A model generated the notes under the pieces. That model saw only the letters and a program-made list of their open reading frames with translations, was not told where the DNA came from and ran no database searches. 64,000 nucleotides of DNA. Source: Haliclona indistincta (taxonomy: Eukaryota; Porifera; Demospongiae; Haplosclerida; Chalinidae). Shown one piece after another: positions 57,664 to 64,000 of this stretch; position 1 is the stretch's first letter, and each line of letters begins with the position of its first letter. The translations under genes and the position numbers were made by a program. The stretch spans positions 1,978,631 to 2,042,630 of the forward strand of contig OZ024790.1 in the NCBI GenBank assembly GCA_964017065.1, read 5' to 3'.

Positions 57664-59836
57664 CTACTGATCCAGGAACTCTTCCATGAACTGGTTCACC
57701 TGATCAGGATCGTCCATCTGGACAAAATGGTTGGCATCAGGAATATGCCTGCAGTGAGAGAATGACACCATTAATATCAGTAACCATCACACATCACACA
57801 ATAAATTAGCAATAATCAATATTTTAAAATACAAATTTGTCATTTTATTTGTAACAAACTAAAATAATTTAATGCTGACAAGACGAACAGCAAATATTTT
57901 GTTCCTACGGGCAAATCAAGGCTACTCCATTGCACTGATTGTCTAGGAAAGTTACATTAGTCTAAGCTAACTTACCCCATTTTACGCATTAATTTTTTCC
58001 AAGCACACCACAGTGACCACACCCCATACAAAATGGCACTCATGATTTTGAATCAAGAATTGGGTCTGTAACTTGAGTTGCAGAAACACGAGTATTTAAC
58101 ATTTTCTGTATAGCTCCTACCACTCAACAAGAGCAATGGACCAACATTCCTAGCTTGTTCTTAGAGCACCAAAAAACCAGTCCAATACTGCCCACCCACC
58201 TCTAAGTGATTTTAGAGTATAAATACAGTAAGTGCTATTGGAGGATGGCTACACCGATTTTTGGTCAAAACAGGTGTAATAGCTAGGACACTGTAGATTG
58301 TACTGTACATAGGACAGCAAGGAAAATTCTTCATTCTCTTGAGGATTCATATGGACTTCGATCTCACTATGTCTAATAGCAATTTTTTTTTGACAAAAAC
58401 TAAACCCATGAAGCACCTAAGGTGCAGATGCCCCAGTGGGATGGCACTATATCCACAAAAACAACCATCCACCATTCCACAAACACAGCAACTGCAGATG
58501 CATGTATACAGGATTTCTGTACAGTAGTGTGCTTTAGTTATGCAATCAGAAGCCAATTAGTGCTAACCTCTAATTCAACTGGGCGTGTCTATAACGTTCA
58601 GTTCGAGTGCAGGGCACAGCACGTACACAAGCGAGATGGCGTCCATGCATAGCTTGCTTACACAGTTTCTTTAGACAAACGCTGCTATCCTATAACCTAT
58701 CAGCTTCTAGGCAGTTAACTGTGGATACTTTTGTCTACAGAAAACTCTTATAGATCGCCAGCAACGGCCATCGATAGTCGCGAGGTAAGCAAAGCTACGC
58801 CATAACTCTAGAACGCAGCTTCATATACAAGTCTGCCTTGCTGTTCTGAAGTAAAGGCGAACTCACTAGCTGTAATGCAGCCAGCAATAAATAATTTTGT
58901 CTCTACATCAGCAACTAGATCGCCAGCCGGCGATCGCGATGGTAAGCAATTACGCTATAACTCACAAACAGAGCCTTATAACCAAAATCCTTACAATTCA
59001 TTTCCAAGCAAATATCGACTTTAGCTTGTGTTGCACGTTTCAGCGCTTAGTTTTCAGCGAGTGACGAGAAATCCTGCCAATAGACAGACAGATACACTAA
59101 TGTATGCCTCATGTCTCCGCCCAAAGAGGCATAATAAAATTGTAAGCTTGTTAAAATTTGTACCATAGTGTAGTACCTGATAGCACCATCAAGAGCAACA
59201 TCTTTATCATCCTAATAGAGAGAAGAGAGAAACATTATTTCAAAAGATGTGTACATGTAGAACGAGTGAGTCAGCAGCCGAAGAGAAACCTACTACATGT
59301 AATACCCATATAGCGGGTAATTTTGGTGGGAGGAAACATTGACGAATTTGGCGAATCGTCAAGCATTCGCCAAAATATAATTCGCCAAAATCTGCTTTTT
59401 CTATTGCAGTAATACGTGAGCCAGGTACTTGACGCCCAAAATTAAATTCGCCAAAAGGCAAAATCTGGGTCATTCGTCAAAATTTTGATCCTCTAAAATT
59501 ACCCGCTATACGGTATAGTACAATGGTAATATTAGATCTGCTAGGCATAAAATCATTACGCACAGTATTAGACTTGAGCCCATAAATTTTGATAACATCG
59601 TATCTCATTTATCAAAATACTATATTACAGCAAACACCTAGAACATGACTGTAATTTGTACTCACCCAAATCAACAGTGTTGGAACATTGATGGGATCTG
59701 AATTAGGAGGTTTCTCAGGATAACGCATCATAGCACGATAGTAGTTGATGGGAGGAGTGAATGCACCGGGTTGAGAGAATACGTACTTATAGGCCTCGAT
59801 AACTTCATCACGATTAGGGATGTTAGACTTGGAACC

Positions 59837-59906
<70 letters not shown>

Positions 59907-60689
59907 GAGAGGGTAAGTGAGAAGGAGCGAGTGAGTGAGTGATAGAGAGATAGAGTGTGTGTGTGTGTGTGTGTGTGCAAGCTCACTAGATCTCCTACTA
60001 AACTGTCGAACATCTTATAGTCGTGCATACGTAGAGTCAGCTCTGGTATCCATGGCGACTGAAACATGAACATGTACTAGAAATCCAGCAATTCCAAGAT
60101 ACACATGAGCAGTTAATCAGCTAACCCAGGACATGAACAACTGTTTGCGTGATGACTTAATATGGCGTATCATGACTCTGTGCACAGATGAAAAAAATTA
60201 TTAATGGTGTACAATTTTGCGCAAACTAAACAAATCTGTCTTAAATTAATAAAACTGTTGATTCAAATTTGTATGGAGACAATGTTGATCAGTTCTCATT
60301 GTTGTCATACCTTGGGTTAGGGCAGTTCATTACAATGAGCTTGTTGAGTAGTTCAGGATTTATCATTTTATACCAATAAAATTTTACGAGAGTATGTATT
60401 GGAGTGCTGCAAAGCTAGTGTAGGTTCAGTAAGAGAGAATTAATCTAACTATTGATCATTACCAATACACAGTATCATGAGCTGAGCTAGAGCACGTTTT
60501 CCTTGAGAAGTAAATAATTTGTGAACTAGCTAAGGATTAGCCACCACCACCAATACATATACATGTATGTCGTCGCTGGTGTTATCGAATGTGTTGCAAT
60601 CAATGCTTACCAGTTCAGCAATATCTTTAGTGAGCTTGCTCATTCTGTAGTCAGTCACTTTAGGCGGCTTATCACTCTCACCATAGCCC
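57664..60689 (-). CDS. Alpha/beta-hydrolase, epoxide-hydrolase-like (5' end not seen)
   Basis: Minus-strand exons with consensus splice sites: 60689-60611 (GYGESDKPP), 60406-60311 (INPELLNKLIVMNCPNP), 60177-60126, 60076-59987 (SPWIPEL cap region), 59836-59666 (ending PTLLIW), 59211-59177 (DDKDVALDGAI, acid residue) and 57748-57664 (HIPDANHFV with the catalytic His, stop). All join in phase except between the first two, where a phase 0-to-2 exon with the GHDWGG nucleophile elbow is expected; only a poor remnant (CTCATGATACTGTGTATTGG, near 60480) is visible. The HGxP oxyanion exon is also absent; a MITE occupies 60779-61526. It resembles EPHX4-type hydrolases. Either the gene is decayed or exons are missing. 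Confidence 0.7.
58080..58350. mobile_element. Diverged relative of piggyBac-type MITE 2
   Basis: It aligns with 35540-35816 (GGCTACAC(C/A)GATTTTTGGTC, AGCTAGGACACTGTAGATTG). The TTAA end has decayed (TTGAGGATTCAT). Confidence 0.6.
58400..59140. mobile_element. Hairpin-ended repeat R, copy 3
   Basis: The left end is GCACCTAAGGTGC and the right end CTCCGCCCAAAGAGGCATAAT. The interior is very close to 1060-1640 (AGAAGCCAAT, GGGCGTGTCTAT, CGATCGCGA). It sits in the last intron of the hydrolase gene. Confidence 0.65.
59311..59513. mobile_element. MITE with TATAGCGGGTAATTTT ends
   Basis: 16-bp inverted ends (59312-59327 and 59496-59511) enclose about 200 bp containing several TTCGCCAAAAT-type motifs in both orientations. 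Confidence 0.85.
59837..59982. repeat. (GA)n and (GT)n microsatellites
   Basis: A GA run of about 80 bp begins three bases from the acceptor AG of the hydrolase exon at 59836. A shorter GT run lies at about 59957-59977. On the gene's strand the GA run reads (CT)n. Confidence 0.95.
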
Positions 60690-60778
60690 CTGTAATAAAG
60701 AGACAATGATTGAATAGACACACTCATGAACTGTACTGGAAACACCTCTAGCACACACACTTGTACTTACAAATATAA

Positions 60779-61526
60779 GTTAGACGACGAGGCCATGGGA
60801 TCTACGCTGTTTAGAAACCGAGGCGGGTTTGTTGTGATGACCGAGCGTAGCGAGGTCGTTACATAACCCGGCCGAGGTTTCTAAACCGCGTAGATCCCAT
60901 TGGCCGAGGCGTCTAACTATTTTAGAGTATAGCCACGAGTAGCTAAGCAACACTCACACGACGGATTTTGTAAACAAAGAAATGGCGTTTGTTTTTGAAA
61001 AGACGAGGCGTGCTAAAGTTGTTTCTTCGTAGTTCTGAACAGACAAAGTGCAATCTTCGATGGCGAACAACACTCAGCAGTACTCTTACACAAACGTTAA
61101 TGTTTTGGTAAGTCAAGTGCCTCTAGCATTAAACTGTCCACACAGAAGCTCTTTGGGTCGCCAGCCATGCATGTGCGCCGCTATAAAAAACTCCACTCTG
61201 GCTTTTGAAACTCCTCCCCTAGCTGCCACGGCATATGCATGCTGTGCGCACTGTACTGCAGACTCGCGAATAACTATCGAAAGCGAGCAACATTTCTAGC
61301 TCGCCTCCACTCGTCTATCTGCGCTACGTGTCAACTAGTCGTCGCTCTTCTTTATGATAGTCTTTTCGTTATGCAGAGAGAATGAATCCAACAATTCCTG
61401 TACTGATTCAAGTTGGCTTCTAAGTAGCGCGGCTTGGATACTAAGTGCGCGGTTTGGATACTAAGCTATTTAGAGTCCAAGCTGTAGTCAATCTCATTGG
61501 TCAATATCACTAGACTATACTCTAAA
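60779..61526 (+). mobile_element. Palindrome-headed MITE, copy 1
   Basis: A 139-bp palindrome (60779-60917, GTTAGAC...GTCTAAC, core GGGATCTACGC) is followed by a body bounded by TTTAGAGTATAG (60921) and CTATACTCTAAA (61515-61526). No coding sequence is supported. Confidence 0.75.
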
Positions 61527-61982
61527 CATACATAGTGGGTAGTGAGTGATACAATACTTGGCTTGGTTTGGTTATCAACTCCAGCTAGACTACAATTAGC
61601 TGATGCAATGCATTCAGACAGATGTTGGTTCTTACTATAGATTATACACACACTAGTTTATGGTCAGTCACAGACAGTCATAGTCACAGTCGCCTTTTCT
61701 AGCGATGATAATTAAACATGCAAAATATTGATGCACAATGTGCATTATACGTGCAGCTGAAACGAAAATTAAATAACAAAATGTTTCCCGATCCATACTA
61801 CATGCACTTGATCTACAGTTTATGAAGCAACTCTCTTTTCAATGTACATTTCAAATATTCGATCATTTTGACAATATTTGAAAGATATTGTAGCTATTTG
61901 AATATTCAATTAACAATCAATTCCAATTTCAGACAAGATAAAGCTTATTATGCAAATTTAAGTTATTCATTACAGTTCTTAC

Positions 61983-62070
61983 CAGCTGCCAGGAAAGCTG
62001 ATAACTCCTTGGCCTTCTCTCTATCTCGGAGCTCTCTCTTTCTCTCCTCTTCTGCCTTCTTAGCAGCTGC
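61983..62070 (-). CDS. Unassigned charged-helix exon
   Basis: 88 nt between ATTCCAG and GTAAGA, encoding an alternating Lys/Glu/Arg helix (KKAEEERKRELRDREKAKEL). It is probably a coiled-coil or linker exon of a minus-strand gene. It may be an upstream exon of the hydrolase or of another gene; two MITEs flank it. Confidence 0.5.
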
Positions 62071-62181
62071 CTGGAATAATGAAACAATATCATAACAATG
62101 TAACAACAATAACACAGAAATATATTAGAGGTTCATCAAAATATGGCTTGCTCAAGACAACCAAAAATAAATGTTGTAATA

Positions 62182-62497
62182 GTTCGACAGGATCTACGCG
62201 ATTTAGAATAGAAGCCCGAGAGTCGTTGCTATATAGCATCTGAGTGTAACGAGGGCGCTATGGTAACGGCGCGAGGGCTTCTTGATTGCGTAGATCCGAT
62301 TGGATGCGCTGTCTAACTGATTTAGACCATAGCAACATTAAACAGAAATGTCGCGAACCACAAGCCAGCGCAGTAGAATTAGTAAAAACTGAAGCGCACA
62401 AAACCGTTATCTGTGTCGTGTGGTGAGATTCCATGACGACAGTAAGTCACGCAGCTATCCAACACTATTGGTCAACATCACATAGTTGTGGTCTAAA
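62182..62497 (+). mobile_element. Palindrome-headed MITE, copy 2
   Basis: An imperfect palindrome 62182-62317 (GATCTACGCGATTTAGAA, GTCTAAC edge) precedes a short body bounded by TTTAGACCATAG and TGGTCTAAA. Confidence 0.7.
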
Positions 62498-62499
62498 GG

Positions 62500-62930
62500 A
62501 CTGTAGAGAATACTGCAACAAGATCAGATGAAACAGTCACAAATAGCTGAAATATAATGGATTAGTGTTTTAAAGAATAAAAGTAAGAAACTTCGTCTAC
62601 ATTGAGTTCGAGAGCGACTTCATCAACTAATTCTAGAGGAACTAGAAGAGTGGATGATTGGTTAGCTCTGGGGACAACAGAGATAAGATTAATAACCCAA
62701 CTATTATGTTCAACAACTTGATCTGAAAGGGTCTGTCAGAGACAGGACTAGACATTGTTGCACAATCACACTTTGTACTCTGAACACATGTATTATTAGT
62801 TTATCATTCCTGATTCTCACTGTTGCTGTGTTTATGCTGTTTATGTGTTTAGACAAGACAATGTCTACAACACAAACTTGACCTTAAATACACACACTAT
62901 AAATTATACACAAATACTATATACTATCCG
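62500..62930. other. Intergenic or intronic, possible exon remnant
   Basis: A minus-strand open stretch around 62700-62600 reads VPLELVDEVALELNVDE-like sequence, but clear splice sites could not be fixed. Nothing else was recognised. Confidence 0.3.
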
Positions 62931-62934
62931 TGTG

Positions 62935-63535
62935 TTAGAGTATAGCTCAATGTTATTGACCAATCAGATTCATTAGATCCGAGGATCTATTTGCTGTAGA
63001 GACCATCCGCGAACAGATAGAGTCCTTCCGCGAACAGATAGAGTCCATCTGTGAACAGATAGACCACAGTTTGCTTAGTGAAAGTGCATTCATAACAAGC
63101 CATAACATCATTATTACAAGACACATGATGAGAGGGCTTGTACACGTGTGAGCGTGAGTGAGTTCCAGAAACTTGCGTCGAAAAGCCACTAGCAGACACC
63201 ATAGCGATGGCGGAAGGAGACGAGACAGAGTACCACCAAGGTGTAACAAGGCACGGGAAACCGTTTAGCGACGTACTCCAGCTAAACTTGCCTGTGTTTC
63301 CCATCGCTGAAGTACGGCCGTGTTCTTCACAAAACTATTTGCGCAGCGTCGAAAAATCCTTGTTGGATAGCAACGGTTGCTATACTCTAAGCCTGCTATA
63401 GACCTCGGCCAACGGGATCTACACGGTATAGAAACCCTCGCGTCGCCATAGAACCTTCTCGCTACGTGCTCGGGTTCTATATGGCTTCCTCTCGGGTTTC
63501 TATACCGCGTAGATCCCATGGCCTCGGTCTCTAAC
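62935..63535 (-). mobile_element. Palindrome-headed MITE, copy 3 (inverted)
   Basis: The body lies between TTAGAGTATAG (62935) and CTATACTCTAA (63380-63390), with the palindrome at 63397-63535 (TTTCTATACCGCGTAGATCC). Three GAACAGATAGAGTCC-type units occur at about 63010-63065. ORFs across it are not credible. Confidence 0.75.
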
Positions 63536-63752
63536 CTGAATGATAATTGTTTAATAGACTCATTACAACACAATGCAGCAATCAACCGGTGTACAATCAC
63601 AGACAGCAACAGTCACTAGTTGCTGTCTAGTTGTTGTTGAGCATAGGTAATGTGTCAGCTACATGTCACTAGGTATCATACTGTACATGTTTAATCCATT
63701 ATAGGTTATAGGTGGTGCCCATGGTCAGAGCAGAGAAAGAAACAGCATTACA

Positions 63753-63950
63753 TCACTGGGTGTGACAGTATCTGTACCACTGCTGGTCAGTGACAGCGCT
63801 GTATAACACATCAATAAGGAGGTCTTCTAGTTCAGAAGAGCTGAGAGTGACAATTGGTATGCTCTGGAAGAGGCAGATCTGCACGAGGGTGTGATACAAC
63901 CAATCAAAAACCGGCAAGGACCGACAAAAGTCATTAGGTAGCAAGATTTC
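63753..63950 (-). CDS. Possible terminal exon, unassigned
   Basis: A minus-strand frame ends at a stop at 63753 and encodes SLPVFDWLYHTLVQICLF and SSSELEDLLIDVLYSAV, a plausible folded protein segment. It has no recognised family. The 5' side lies near the window edge. Confidence 0.4.
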   Translation of the reverse strand, partial: EILLPNDFCRSLPVFDWLYHTLVQICLFQSIPIVTLSSSELEDLLIDVLYSAVTDQQWYRYCHTQ

Positions 63951-64000
63951 ATTACTAAGCTATATAAACTAGTGCCCATAATAGACACAGAGGTCGGTAA

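Noticed and set aside
1..64000. tRNA or rRNA genes
   Set aside because: No cloverleaf with a GGTTCRA-type box or rRNA core motif was recognised by eye; a tRNA scan would be decisive.

Overview
The window looks like nuclear DNA of an early-branching animal, most plausibly a sponge. Genes are split by short GT-AG introns. Innate-immunity-type architectures are present (NACHT STAND protein, ankyrin-Roc-COR-death protein). DNA-transposon relics and foldback elements are very dense. The species is an inference; no rRNA, tRNA, CRISPR or bacterial-type operon was recognised.

Layout. 1-4139: transposon relics plus two exons of a truncated ankyrin paralogue. 4140-8846: a 33-bp minisatellite followed by a decayed copy (A) of a PTB-domain adaptor gene on the minus strand. 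8847-12830: a Helitron-like composite, an orphan death-domain exon and hairpins. 12830-21844: further decayed and partly tandem copies of the PTB gene, riddled with foldback elements. 22065-24996: a 12-bp satellite, one unassigned exon, a TIR element and a 1.06-kb palindrome. 25017-37792: an in-phase 11-exon gene (minus) for a 1,033-residue ankyrin-Roc-COR-death protein resembling DAPK1 without its kinase; its introns hold many MITEs. 37978-39762: the same minisatellite and a third PTB gene copy (C), so 1904-8846 and 36276-39762 are paralogous segments.

39763-47614 is a 7.85-kb DNA transposon with long inverted ends made of 21-bp repeats. It encodes an IS3/retroviral-integrase-like DDE transposase (three exons) and, convergently, a HECT-type E3 ubiquitin ligase with a C2HC zinc finger (seven exons). 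A Helitron-like element is nested in a HECT intron. This is the most notable system here. 47975-54149 is a young Ty3/gypsy retrotransposon with identical 155-bp LTRs and a likely -1 frameshift between gag and pol; it is flanked by a perfect 249-bp direct duplication rather than a short target duplication.

54798-57353 is a single-exon NACHT/LRR protein (NLR-like). 57664-60689 (minus) is an alpha/beta-hydrolase of the epoxide-hydrolase type whose nucleophile exon is not visible. The right end holds a three-copy family of palindrome-headed MITEs and two unassigned exons.
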